This document shows positions 1-7,015 of a stretch of 12,834 nucleotides of DNA, piece by piece; within the stretch, counting starts at the first letter, position 1; each line of letters begins with the position of its first letter. The DNA comes from Candidatus Babeliales bacterium (GTDB lineage: Bacteria; Babelota; Babeliae; Babelales; JANWKD01): the NCBI GenBank assembly GCA_025451595.1, contig JANWKD010000061.1:1-12834 (forward strand), in the 5' to 3' direction. Below the pieces are notes generated by a model, which was given only the letters and a program-made list of their open reading frames with translations, made no database searches and was not told the DNA's origin. Position numbers and translations under genes: made by a program.

Positions 1-185
1 AAAATGTTTGGACATATTTTTTTCTTATTGCCTGATAATTCTATGCTTATAATTCTTATGAACGAATTACTAATCCTAGAAAACATTTGCTTTTAATCCG
101 AAGATGTAGCTATTTTCTGAGGCCCTCGTATTATGGCTATTAAACCACGTACAAGGTTCGTTCATGGATATTTGCAGTATAAGTA

Positions 186-211
186 AAATAGCAACAAATG
201 TTGAGCTATTT
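186..211 (-). terminator. Hairpin terminator candidate after the beta-helix gene
   Basis: On the minus strand a hairpin begins about 10 nt after the beta-helix stop codon. The outer arms AAATAGC/GCTATTT pair over 7 bp and an inner AACA/TGTT adds 4 bp, with a TC bulge and a 2-nt loop. A short T-rich tail (TTTTAC) follows. The stem is AT-rich and the T tract is short, so it may be a weak terminator. The placement at the end of a four-gene minus-strand run supports the call. The rest of positions 1-221 holds only open frames of about 30 codons without ribosome binding sites; I see no gene there. Confidence 0.45.
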
Positions 212-221
212 GTTTATATTT

Positions 222-1478
222 TTAGTTTTCGATATTGGCTGTGAAGTTTATAGGAGAAAGAACCGTTGGGCTAGAAAATGTATTCGGAACATTTACATAA
301 TTCGTGGTATTATTTTCTGCAAAATTAGAGTAAAACTTATTGCTGGTTCCTAAATTATTATAACCAATACCGTTTTCCATTGCCGTATTGTCTCTTAATA
401 AATTAAATTTACTGGTGGTATTTAACTGAAAGCCGGCGTTTACATTGCTTTCCGCTAAGCATTGGAATAACACGGTATTCGTACCTCGTATATTAAACCC
501 AACATTGTTTCCTTTTGCATTGATTGCGGTCATAGAAAGAGAGTCGGCATTTAAATCAAAGCCTTGCGTTCGATTGTCTACCGATGTACAAGCTGCAAAG
601 CTATCTTTTAACGTTCGATCCATTACAAATCCTTGGTTGTTGCCATTTGCAGTACAAGTAATAAATTGAAACGTACGACTTAAAATAGATAAAAATCCTT
701 GAGCTCCATTGTTGTTGGCAAAACATTGTTGTAAAAATATATTTGCACAATTATTAAATACAAAACCCTGTCCATTTCTACTTGCTACACAACTGAGAAG
801 AAGAAAAAATTGTCCTGAGCTTAAGTTCAAACCCGTTGTATTTCCATATAAAGCGCAATTTTGTAATACACCTTCGGTAATATTACTAATAAATATTCCA
901 TGAGAACAATTGGCTATCGTTAAATTTTGCAATAAAATATTACGACCATTCGTGATACTGATTCCGTTTCCGCCCGTTAAATTGTTAACGTTTCCTCGTA
1001 TAGTACCACCGCGAATAATAATGTTTGATCTATTATTGCATACGATAGCGGTTCCGGCACCGGTGCTTTGAATGAAATTTTCGTTAAGGTCTAAAACAAC
1101 ATTATCCGTTTCAATACTAATAATAAAACCAAAAGGAGCAACGGGAATGATAATATCAGTTACGCAATACAAGCCAGGGCTGGTAATACGCAATGGTATA
1201 ACGGTATTGTCAACGGCATTTGCTGTAGTACAATCGCGGGTTATTGAGGTAGTATTAATTTCATACGTGAATGTTTCTTTCCATGTTTGTAAGATTTCCT
1301 GTTCTATTGATAACGCTTGATCCAATTTTGATTGTATGGGAATCAAATCAGTAGCGTATCGGAAAACCGACTGGTCTCCTGCCTGCGAACGTATTGATTC
1401 ATCGGTGACTTTCATCGCATAGCTTTGCGCATATGGAATAAATAACAAGCTCAATAATAGAATAATAATTAAAGACAT
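222..1478 (-). CDS. Secreted right-handed parallel beta-helix protein
   Basis: This is a 418-residue exported protein. Residues 1-21 form a signal peptide (hydrophobic run, then AQSYA). Residues 22-100 are a linker containing a helical stretch. From about residue 126 (VVLDLNENFI) to about 390 the sequence consists of degenerate 22-23-residue coils marked by N-G-x-G-F/QGF turns at about 238, 261, 283, 306, 327, 349 and 372. This is the pattern of the pectate-lyase-like/NosD-type beta helix (Pfam Beta_helix class). A column of cysteines (208, 230, 252, 275, 297, 340) recurs at the same place in successive coils. I see no polysaccharide lyase catalytic signature, so the role could be adhesin, glycan binding or an enzyme on an unknown substrate. 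It begins 23 nt after yicC and is probably the last gene of that operon. Its ribosome binding site is only a GAGAGAG tract. The fold call is firm; the function is unknown. Confidence 0.85.
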   Translation of the reverse strand: MSLIIILLLSLLFIPYAQSYAMKVTDESIRSQAGDQSVFRYATDLIPIQSKLDQALSIEQEILQTWKETFTYEINTTSITRDCTTANAVDNTVIPLRITSPGLYCVTDIIIPVAPFGFIISIETDNVVLDLNENFIQSTGAGTAIVCNNRSNIIIRGGTIRGNVNNLTGGNGISITNGRNILLQNLTIANCSHGIFISNITEGVLQNCALYGNTTGLNLSSGQFFLLLSCVASRNGQGFVFNNCANIFLQQCFANNNGAQGFLSILSRTFQFITCTANGNNQGFVMDRTLKDSFAACTSVDNRTQGFDLNADSLSMTAINAKGNNVGFNIRGTNTVLFQCLAESNVNAGFQLNTTSKFNLLRDNTAMENGIGYNNLGTSNKFYSNFAENNTTNYVNVPNTFSSPTVLSPINFTANIEN

Positions 1479-1501
1479 TATAACTCTCTCTTTTTTTAAA
1501 T

Positions 1502-2392
1502 TTATACAATATTTTGCGCTTGCTCTCTAATTTTTTCCAATTCGACTTTAATGGTAATTGCTATTGATGTTATAGACGGACATTTTGCTCCAATCGTATT
1601 TATTTCACGTAATAATTCTTGAACGATAAAATCAATTCTACGTCCTTTTTCAATTTCAGCTGAATCGAGTTGTGTCTTAAGATTTTCTAAATGACTATTA
1701 AATCGTATTATTTCCTCATGAATATCAATTTTATCTAATTCATGATACAAACTACTTTTTTGTGATTCATTGAGCTGGTCACCAGCTTGGTTTTCAAGTT
1801 TTTGCAACTCTTTGGCAACTTCCTCTTTCCGTTTTTGCATAATTTGTTCTGCAATAGATTCAATTTTATTTATTTCTTGACTCAAGACTATACAGCGATT
1901 TTGTAAATCCTGGTAAATAGACTTACCCTCTATTTTGCGAAGATTGTTTAAATCGTCAACTAATGCATAAATCGAATTGAAAATTTTTTCTTTCGTTTTT
2001 TCGTCAATACTTTTCTCTTCGATTGAAAAAATATTTGGCAATGGAATGATGTCGTTGATAGTTACTTGCCCTGGTAGTTGTAGCGTGTGCTGTATGGTTT
2101 GCATAGCGTTTAAGTAACTTTGAGCAGTTGATAATGATGGCTCAACTGCTCCTTTAAAGAAATTTGGATTACTTAAAAAAATAGTTAACGTTACATTCCC
2201 ACGATATAAATGTTGTTTGAAAAATTTTACAAATTCAGTTTCCAAATGACTTAAAGCGTAGGGAATTTTGCAGTTAACTTCTAAAAAACGAGAATTGAGT
2301 GTTTTAAGGTTAAGTGAAACTTGCGTACGTGTACCATCCGTTTCAACAATGACTAATGTTTTGGTAGCAAAACCAGTCATGCCTAAAATCAT
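1502..2392 (-). CDS. yicC: YicC-family endoribonuclease
   Basis: This 296-residue protein has the family's length and both halves of its signature. The N-terminal YicC_N domain starts with MTGFA (residues 5-9), followed by an LNSRFLEV block and a P-x-x-L-x-x-LE segment ending in RGNV. A central helical region follows, and the C-terminal DUF1732 domain ends in the hallmark VELEKIREQAQNIV. The E. coli homologue is known as an endoribonuclease involved in RNA turnover; activity here is inferred from family. The start ATG overlaps the yebC stop (ATGA, 4 nt shared), and a GAAGGAG site lies 4 nt upstream inside the end of yebC. The two genes are therefore translationally coupled. The enzyme is cytoplasmic; no signal peptide or membrane segment is visible. 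Confidence 0.93.
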   Translation of the reverse strand: MILGMTGFATKTLVIVETDGTRTQVSLNLKTLNSRFLEVNCKIPYALSHLETEFVKFFKQHLYRGNVTLTIFLSNPNFFKGAVEPSLSTAQSYLNAMQTIQHTLQLPGQVTINDIIPLPNIFSIEEKSIDEKTKEKIFNSIYALVDDLNNLRKIEGKSIYQDLQNRCIVLSQEINKIESIAEQIMQKRKEEVAKELQKLENQAGDQLNESQKSSLYHELDKIDIHEEIIRFNSHLENLKTQLDSAEIEKGRRIDFIVQELLREINTIGAKCPSITSIAITIKVELEKIREQAQNIV

Positions 2393-3120
2393 TGAACTCC
2401 TTCAACGTAATTGGTAAATACCTCTTGTACATCATCGTGATCTTCTAATTCACTTAAGAAGTCTTCAGCTTTTTGAGCTGAGTCACCTGCTAATGCTACT
2501 GTATTTTGAGCAACCCATTCAAGTTCTGAGGTATCAATCTTTAATCCAAGATCGCTCATTGCTTGTTTTACTTTTTCTAATGACTTTGGATCGCAGGTAA
2601 TAGTAACATGATCTTCGTCTATACTAATATCTTGGATATCAAATTCAATAAGTTGTTCTAATAAAAAGTCTTCAGTTGTCTTTTGACTTTCAATGGCTCT
2701 GACAACACCCATGCGTTTAAACATCCAACCGACTGCACCGGTCTCAGCAAGAGAACCGCCTTTGCTTGAAAATACGTGTCGTAGCTCAGCTACCGTCCGA
2801 TTTTTGTTATCACTGAGCGTGTCAACTATGACCGCAATGCCGCCCGGTCCATATCCTTCATATTGTTGTGGTTCGTAATGAGTTCCCGGCAATTCTCCCG
2901 TGCCACGCTTGACGGCGCGCATAGTATTATCAAGTGGCATATTAACCTCTTTTGCTTTATCTAATAATAAACGTAACCGAGGATTGCCATTTGCATCGCC
3001 CCCACCCAAACGAGCAGCAACGGTAATTTCTTTGATTAATTTCGTAAACTCTTTGCCGCGTTTTGCATCGACTGCAGCTTTTTTTCGTTTAATAGTGGCC
3101 CATTTAGAATGTCCAGACAT
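2389..3120 (-). CDS. yebC: YebC/PmpR (TACO1) family translation/regulatory factor
   Basis: The protein has 243 residues from the family-standard start MSGHSKWATIKRKK. The highly conserved blocks are present: GKEFTKLIKEI, the GGG-x-x-x-NPRLR stretch, a PLDNTMRAVKRG-like helix, YEGYGPGG (followed by IAVIVDTLSDNKNRT) and the F-x-x-x-GGSLAETGAVGWMF segment. The family includes mitochondrial TACO1 and bacterial proteins reported both as transcriptional regulators and as ribosome-associated factors easing difficult translation. An in-frame ATG lies 13 codons further upstream, but the true start is fixed by an AGGAG site 5 nt before this ATG and by the family N-terminus. That AGGAG overlaps the ruvB stop codon. 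The gene sits between ruvB and yicC. In many bacteria yebC neighbours ruvC, ruvA and ruvB, so the pairing is a familiar one. Confidence 0.96.
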   Translation of the reverse strand: MSGHSKWATIKRKKAAVDAKRGKEFTKLIKEITVAARLGGGDANGNPRLRLLLDKAKEVNMPLDNTMRAVKRGTGELPGTHYEPQQYEGYGPGGIAVIVDTLSDNKNRTVAELRHVFSSKGGSLAETGAVGWMFKRMGVVRAIESQKTTEDFLLEQLIEFDIQDISIDEDHVTITCDPKSLEKVKQAMSDLGLKIDTSELEWVAQNTVALAGDSAQKAEDFLSELEDHDDVQEVFTNYVEGVQ

Positions 3121-3125
3121 AGTTT

Positions 3126-3130
3126 CTCCT
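3126..3130 (-). promoter_or_regulatory. Ribosome binding site fixing the yebC start
   Basis: AGGAG on the minus strand lies 5 nt before the ATG at 3120 and overlaps the ruvB TAG at 3129-3131. It rules out the longer reading that would start 39 nt upstream inside ruvB. Confidence 0.8.
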
Positions 3131-4148
3131 AGGAGCTTGATAGCATCTGTTGCCCGCAAAATTTACTTTTTAAATAGGGTAATATTTTATATGGGATTTG
3201 TCGACCCCGCGCTGTTTTTTCAAGATATCCTTTTCTAATTAAAAAAGGTTCGTGTACCTGCTCTATTGTTTCTTTATCCTCTCCTGTTAAAGCGGCTAAG
3301 GTTTCCAATCCAACAGGTCCGCCATTGAAATGTTCAACTATCGCGCGCAATAACTGATTGTCAATATAGCTAAGTCCTTCTTGGTCAATACCCATAAATG
3401 ACAATGCATCTTGAACGAGTTTGTCGTTTGCTATATTTTGATTGTGTACTTGAACAAAATCTCGAACACGCCTGACTATTTTTTTTGCAATGCGGGGAGT
3501 TCCTCGAGAGCATTTTGCTATTAATAATGCGGCATAATCCGATAATGAAAGCTTTAAGAATTGTGCGTTCTGTTGAACGATAGCAGCAAGTTCTTCATCG
3601 GTATAGTAATCGAGTCTTTCAATAATGCCAAAACGGCTGCGCAAAGGGGCCGAAATAGAGCCTGTCTTGGTTGTCGCTCCAATAAGCGTAAAAGGGTTGA
3701 CTGGTATGGTAATCGATTTCGCACCAGCGCCTTGGCCAATAATAACATCAATAGTAAATTGCTCCATTGCACTATAGAGTACTTCTTCAACTTGGATTGG
3801 CAAGCGGTGGATTTCATCAATGAAAAGAATATCACGAGATTCTAAGCTAGAAAGAATTGCTACTAAATCACCTGTTCGTTCAAGCATAGGCCCGCTACAT
3901 GTTTTGATATTAACCTGTAATACTTGCGCCATAATATGGGACAATGTCGTTTTGCCTAAACCCGGAGGTCCAAAGAGGAGTAGATGATCGAGTGGTTCAT
4001 TGCGCATTCGAGCTGCTTGCGTGTATACGTTTAACTTTTCTTTTAAGGCTCGTTGGCCAAGATAGTCCTCAAACTGTTTGGGTAAAAAATTAAGATTGGC
4101 TTCTTCAGCTGTTTCTCGAGTAAATAATTCTAATTTATGTTCATCCAT
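3129..4148 (-). CDS. ruvB: Holliday junction branch migration ATPase RuvB
   Basis: RuvB is the hexameric AAA+ motor that works with RuvA to drive branch migration of Holliday junctions during recombinational repair. Visible signatures are Walker A GPPGLGKT, Walker B LFIDEI, the sensor-1 region TLIGATTKTG, the arginine-finger region APLRSRFGI, sensor-2 GTPRIAKKIVRRVRDF, and the C-terminal winged-helix block FNGGPVGLETLAALTGED ending at GRQIPYKIL. I chose the ATG at 4148, giving MDEHKLE and 339 residues, because it resembles the MDER start of other RuvB proteins and fits the usual length of about 335. An ATG at 4175 and a TTG at 4184 are also in frame. None has a clear Shine-Dalgarno site, and the TTG lies inside the predicted -10 element. 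One oddity is that the usual N-terminal RP before the GQ motif reads LP (NFLPKQFEDYLGQ). No ruvA or ruvC is visible in the window. Confidence 0.96.
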   Translation of the reverse strand: MDEHKLELFTRETAEEANLNFLPKQFEDYLGQRALKEKLNVYTQAARMRNEPLDHLLLFGPPGLGKTTLSHIMAQVLQVNIKTCSGPMLERTGDLVAILSSLESRDILFIDEIHRLPIQVEEVLYSAMEQFTIDVIIGQGAGAKSITIPVNPFTLIGATTKTGSISAPLRSRFGIIERLDYYTDEELAAIVQQNAQFLKLSLSDYAALLIAKCSRGTPRIAKKIVRRVRDFVQVHNQNIANDKLVQDALSFMGIDQEGLSYIDNQLLRAIVEHFNGGPVGLETLAALTGEDKETIEQVHEPFLIRKGYLEKTARGRQIPYKILPYLKSKFCGQQMLSSS

Positions 4149-4183
4149 GTATTTAATTTCAATAGTATGGTGCATTTGTAGCA

Positions 4184-4212
4184 ATCATAATAAAATCAAC
4201 TGCTAACTGCAA
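4184..4212 (-). promoter_or_regulatory. Predicted promoter of the ruvB-yebC-yicC operon
   Basis: On the minus strand, -35 TTGCAG (4207-4212) and -10 TATGAT (4184-4189) are separated by 17 nt. Transcription would begin near 4176, leaving a leader of roughly 28 nt before the ATG at 4148, or a nearly leaderless message if the ATG at 4175 were used. This is a sequence match only. Confidence 0.35.
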
Positions 4213-4270
4213 CAAATAGAAAAAAATAATTATGGCTATGCTATATCTTAATTATTGACAGTCAAGTTCT

Positions 4271-4298
4271 TTTTCATGGTACCTTCTTATCATATAAT
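4271..4298 (+). promoter_or_regulatory. Predicted promoter of the first EEP gene
   Basis: A perfect TATAAT at 4293-4298 sits 16 nt downstream of TTTTCA (4271-4276, 4 of 6 matches to TTGACA). The predicted start of transcription is near 4305, just before the AAAGGA ribosome site at 4312-4317 and the ATG at 4325. It is divergent from the ruvB promoter. Confidence 0.45.
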
Positions 4299-4324
4299 AG
4301 TTTGTATTAAGAAAGGATTTTTTA

Positions 4325-5398
4325 ATGAATTGTTTCATTTCGCTTCTTGCATTAGTTGTAATAGGTACTCAAGAATTATTCGCTATGAGGCAAGAACAAA
4401 AGATGATACCGACCAATATTCCCACTGTTGCTAAAGTTGCGGGAACAGATACTCTCGATAAAACGAAAGCTATAACAGAATATAAAAAAGAGGTCCTTCA
4501 GGCCCAGGCTGAGAACGCAAAAATTCCTGTAAAGAATGAATCAGTGTGTCGTATAGCTACGTATAATGTGCATTTTTGGAGAAATCCAGAAAATACTCAA
4601 GACACCATGGACGAAATCATTCAAGTTATTAAAGCGATAAACCCTGATGTACTAGTATTGCAAGAAGTTTCTCCAGTGCCAGGTCATAAAAAAGGGGGAG
4701 ACGATTTTGAGGGTAGTCGAGCACAGACTCAACTGAAAAACATTGGATTTAACTATTTTATTATATGCAATAGTTTTACCGCTGATGGAGAGCCACAACC
4801 GGGTGCTGGTTGGTACGGAAACGTAATTGCCTCTAAAATCTCGTTTGATGAACAACTTGCGCATACATTTGAAACACAAATCTTTTTTAGAAAAGAAAAA
4901 AGATGTGCGGTGTATGAAAAAATGACGCTATCAAATGGAATGAGCGTATATGGTTATGGTGCTCAAGTGGAGTCACAAGGGAAAGAAGAATTTCGGAAAA
5001 AACAGCTGTCTGAAATAGTTATATACATTTTAGATGAATTGAAATATCAAAACGTATTTATTGCAGCAACTCTTAATGCTACTCGCAACGAAATGCCTTT
5101 CAAGTATACGCAAGAGTCAAATTTGAAGGATTGTTTTACGTATATCAATTGGCAGCACCCTCAGTTTACCAATTGGATGGGCAGAGAAGTGGATTATATC
5201 TTTTTATCAGCTAACTGGAAGCTCCCCATTACAGGTTGCTATGTTTATTATAGTGCTGCAAGCAATCATCTTCCTATAATAATGGATATTAGCCTTAAAG
5301 CCGAACAACCAGGTGAGAAAGCTAAAGATCCTTTTTCCCAAGCGTTAATCGATTTATCAAACTCGTTGAAAAAATTTGGTGATGAAATAAAAAAATAA
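4325..5398 (+). CDS. Secreted EEP-fold (DNase I-like) protein, probable pseudoenzyme
   Basis: This 357-residue protein has a signal peptide (about 1-20, ending ELFA) and an endonuclease/exonuclease/phosphatase domain from about residue 75 to 323. The fold motifs are clear: RIATYNVHFWR (metal-site N81), VLVLQEV (E114), GNVIASK, GREVDYIFLS (D290) and SNHLPIIMDI (H315). Three residues expected for catalysis are changed compared with the paralogue starting at 8233: THLE reads AQVE (H to Q214), ADFN reads ATLN (D to T249) and SDH reads SNH (D to N314). The reading frame is otherwise intact, with AAAGGA 7 nt before the start. This points to a conserved but non-hydrolytic protein rather than a decaying gene. 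A helical tail of about 34 residues follows the domain and is missing in the paralogue. The gene is first in the A-B-B'-A' cluster. Possible roles are binding or decoy functions; the ligand is unknown. Confidence 0.85.
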   Translation: MNCFISLLALVVIGTQELFAMRQEQKMIPTNIPTVAKVAGTDTLDKTKAITEYKKEVLQAQAENAKIPVKNESVCRIATYNVHFWRNPENTQDTMDEIIQVIKAINPDVLVLQEVSPVPGHKKGGDDFEGSRAQTQLKNIGFNYFIICNSFTADGEPQPGAGWYGNVIASKISFDEQLAHTFETQIFFRKEKRCAVYEKMTLSNGMSVYGYGAQVESQGKEEFRKKQLSEIVIYILDELKYQNVFIAATLNATRNEMPFKYTQESNLKDCFTYINWQHPQFTNWMGREVDYIFLSANWKLPITGCYVYYSAASNHLPIIMDISLKAEQPGEKAKDPFSQALIDLSNSLKKFGDEIKK

Positions 5399-5444
5399 TA
5401 TCTATTACTGCGTAATTTTAGTCCCGTCCGTCATTATGACAGGA

Positions 5445-5520
5445 CCGGGGTCCCCGATACTGGATCCGAATCGCAAGATAGGATTAATACCACGACTTTT
5501 AAGCCGTGTTCGGGTTCATT
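5445..5520 (+). repeat. Dispersed palindromic repeat, copy 1 (decayed)
   Basis: This 76-nt segment matches 10989-11065 at 69 of 77 aligned positions (seven substitutions, one single-base gap), in the same orientation on the plus strand. It contains a GGGG-T-CCCC inverted repeat, an ATC-GCAA-GAT tetraloop hairpin with imperfect outer pairing, and a CACGACTT/AAGCCGTG hairpin with one mismatch. It is richer in GC than its surroundings. A further inverted repeat, GTCCGTCA/TGACAGGAC with one bulge, lies just upstream at 5427-5446. The frame starting at ATG 5436 is open for 28 codons, but no ribosome site precedes it. I read the element as a REP- or RPE-like dispersed repeat. The copy at 10989 has better-preserved stems. 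Confidence 0.8.
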
Positions 5521-5526
5521 AATCGT

Positions 5527-5554
5527 GGACCTTACAAAAGTCTTTGCAAGGTCC
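5527..5554. other. Strong intergenic hairpin
   Basis: GGACCTT and AAGGTCC pair over 7 bp, then an A-C mismatch and an inner CAAA/TTTG pair of 4 bp close an AGTC loop. No T tract follows on either strand, so it is not a classical intrinsic terminator. It lies 6 nt after the dispersed repeat and is not found beside the second copy, so it may be an extra module of this locus. A shorter hairpin, GCATAAA/TTTATGC, follows at 5581-5597. Together with the repeat these account for most of the gap between 5399 and 5691. Confidence 0.6.
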
Positions 5555-5615
5555 AAAACCTTTCTTCAAAAAATTCCTCAGCATAAACAATTTATGCTTT
5601 AATCTCTAAATATTA

Positions 5616-5645
5616 TTGCAAGTTGAATTTAAATCAGGGTATCAT
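5616..5645 (+). promoter_or_regulatory. Possible promoter of the B-B'-A' operon
   Basis: TTGCAA (5616-5621) and TATCAT (5640-5645) are spaced by 18 nt upstream of the gene at 5692, whose ribosome site AAGGA lies at 5681-5685. The match is moderate and the region is AT-rich, so chance is possible. Confidence 0.3.
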
Positions 5646-5691
5646 AATTACATATATGATTCTGTTTTTATATTATCAATAAGGACATAGT

Positions 5692-6963
5692 ATGAGATAT
5701 TTTAATTATAAAAAAAATAATTTAATACTGTTAATGGGTATTTTATTTGAATGTATATCGCTCTCTGCTATGACTGATGAGCAGGTAGCAAATCAGCTCA
5801 TTACTGAAGTAAATAATGCCAAACAAAAAGGCATTTCATTTACCCAGACGCAAGCGCATCTCAGCCTTAAAGGAAATCAGGATAAATTATTAAAATATGC
5901 AGAAGGACTGTCTAAGAATAAAAATATTATTAATCAAGCAATAGACAGGGAAAAAAAATATAAACAAAACTACTCTGTATTTTATACTTCGGTTCCGTAT
6001 TTGCATTTACATCAGGATACCGTGGTCAGATTATATCAAGATATAATAAGAAAATTGTATAAGATCGAAAATGGGAAAATAGGGGCTTTAAAAGATAAAG
6101 CATTTCAATTCCTTCGTTATACTTATAATGATCCTACCTATAATCAATTTGAAAATGTTAACGAATTTTTAGTGAGTGAGATTAATAAAAATGGGGTGGT
6201 TATGGATAGAGATCCTAGAATTGGGACTATTCTTATTTCCACGAATTTATCCTTGTTTGGTAATGTGGGCTTCACTGGCGAATCGACTTGGTATTTCTTT
6301 AATCATCCGCAGCCGTGGGGTGAAATTCGAAAAGATTGGCTTGAAGCGGCTATTAAGTCATATGGTTATAGTACCCAATACATAGATGAATTGGTTGATC
6401 TGACAAAATATCTTAAGGATAAAGATGGTAATTTAGGATCAGATTTATTCCAAATATTTATACCAAACAACCTTGTAGATCAAATTGGATACCTTTCTTG
6501 GCGACTGGGTATTCCCTTTGATACAAAATTTATTATGGGTCTTTTTAATCGTCCAAAAATGACCTTTGGGTTAGCTGACGCTATACCATATCCTCAGTTA
6601 GAGCAAACAACGCTTGAATTTATTAAAAAGTGGCATGATAATAATGTCGGCGCATTGCAAATGAGTGAACTACTTTTAAACAATGCTGAAAATGGCAAAT
6701 TTCATCTATTTTCATTTTTAAATACCTATAAAAGCAATCCAGCCAGCATTAGTTACCTCAATTATGCTCAGGGGCGTCTTTTAGTAACAAATAAATATTT
6801 TTTAAATCCTGCAAGCGGTATTTTAATTTATCGTTATAGTCATATTGATTCAGCGCAAGAGGCTATCTATAAAATCAAATTACGAGACATCATTGATAAA
6901 ATGATTAAGGAAAAAACAGCATCTGAGAGTAAGGAGCTTAAGCGATTTGCAAAACCCAAGTAA
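5692..6963 (+). CDS. Secreted protein of unrecognised family, paralogue B
   Basis: This is a 423-residue exported protein. I do not recognise the family. The signal peptide covers about residues 1-26 (ISLSA then MTDE). It is clearly paralogous over its whole length to the next gene. Shared blocks include VFYT (residues 97-100), GKIGALK (128-134) with FQF and RYT shortly after, DPTY (147-150), ILISTNLSLFGN (180-191), GEST (196-199), and LFQIFIPNNLVDQIGY (252-267), then SWR-x-GIPFD (269-277). The N-terminal third is Q/K-rich and helical. Compared with the neighbour it has 8 extra residues (about 105-112) in a segment that looks internally duplicated, plus a charged lysine-rich tail. AAGGA at 5681-5685 gives a good start. 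It is probably co-transcribed with the next two genes. Position between two secreted EEP proteins suggests a joint extracellular or periplasmic role; nothing in the sequence gives an enzyme class with confidence. Confidence 0.85.
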   Translation: MRYFNYKKNNLILLMGILFECISLSAMTDEQVANQLITEVNNAKQKGISFTQTQAHLSLKGNQDKLLKYAEGLSKNKNIINQAIDREKKYKQNYSVFYTSVPYLHLHQDTVVRLYQDIIRKLYKIENGKIGALKDKAFQFLRYTYNDPTYNQFENVNEFLVSEINKNGVVMDRDPRIGTILISTNLSLFGNVGFTGESTWYFFNHPQPWGEIRKDWLEAAIKSYGYSTQYIDELVDLTKYLKDKDGNLGSDLFQIFIPNNLVDQIGYLSWRLGIPFDTKFIMGLFNRPKMTFGLADAIPYPQLEQTTLEFIKKWHDNNVGALQMSELLLNNAENGKFHLFSFLNTYKSNPASISYLNYAQGRLLVTNKYFLNPASGILIYRYSHIDSAQEAIYKIKLRDIIDKMIKEKTASESKELKRFAKPK

Positions 6964-7015
6964 TCTTAAGCTTACAAGCTTCATTTTGAAAGAGATTCTC
7001 TTGTAGGAACGAATA

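Noticed and set aside
4..96. 30-codon plus-strand frame at the left edge
   Set aside because: It is hydrophobic but has no visible ribosome site, sits at the edge and matches nothing known, so chance is the simpler reading.
76..165. 29-codon minus-strand frame in the left-edge spacer
   Set aside because: It has no ribosome site and no recognisable protein character; a frame of this length is expected by chance.
445..1320. Plus-strand frames of 64-82 codons opposite the beta-helix gene
   Set aside because: They are antisense shadows of a repetitive coding region, without promoters or ribosome sites.
222..1478. The 22-23-residue repeats as a CRISPR-like or DNA-level tandem repeat
   Set aside because: The periodicity exists only at protein level; the DNA of successive coils is too different to be a nucleotide repeat array.
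3121..3159. Longer yebC reading starting 13 codons upstream
   Set aside because: The family N-terminus MSGHSKWA and an AGGAG site fix the start at 3120; the extra codons overlap ruvB.
4255..4260. Perfect TTGACA upstream of the first EEP gene as a -35 box
   Set aside because: It lies 32 nt from the only good -10 (TATAAT at 4293), and no acceptable -10 sits 16-18 nt downstream of it, so I used TTTTCA at 4271 instead.
5436..5522. 28-codon frame with ATG spanning repeat copy 1 as a real small gene
   Set aside because: It has no ribosome site, and the other copy lacks the ATG and runs on in a different frame after a 1-nt gap; kept as a property of the repeat instead.
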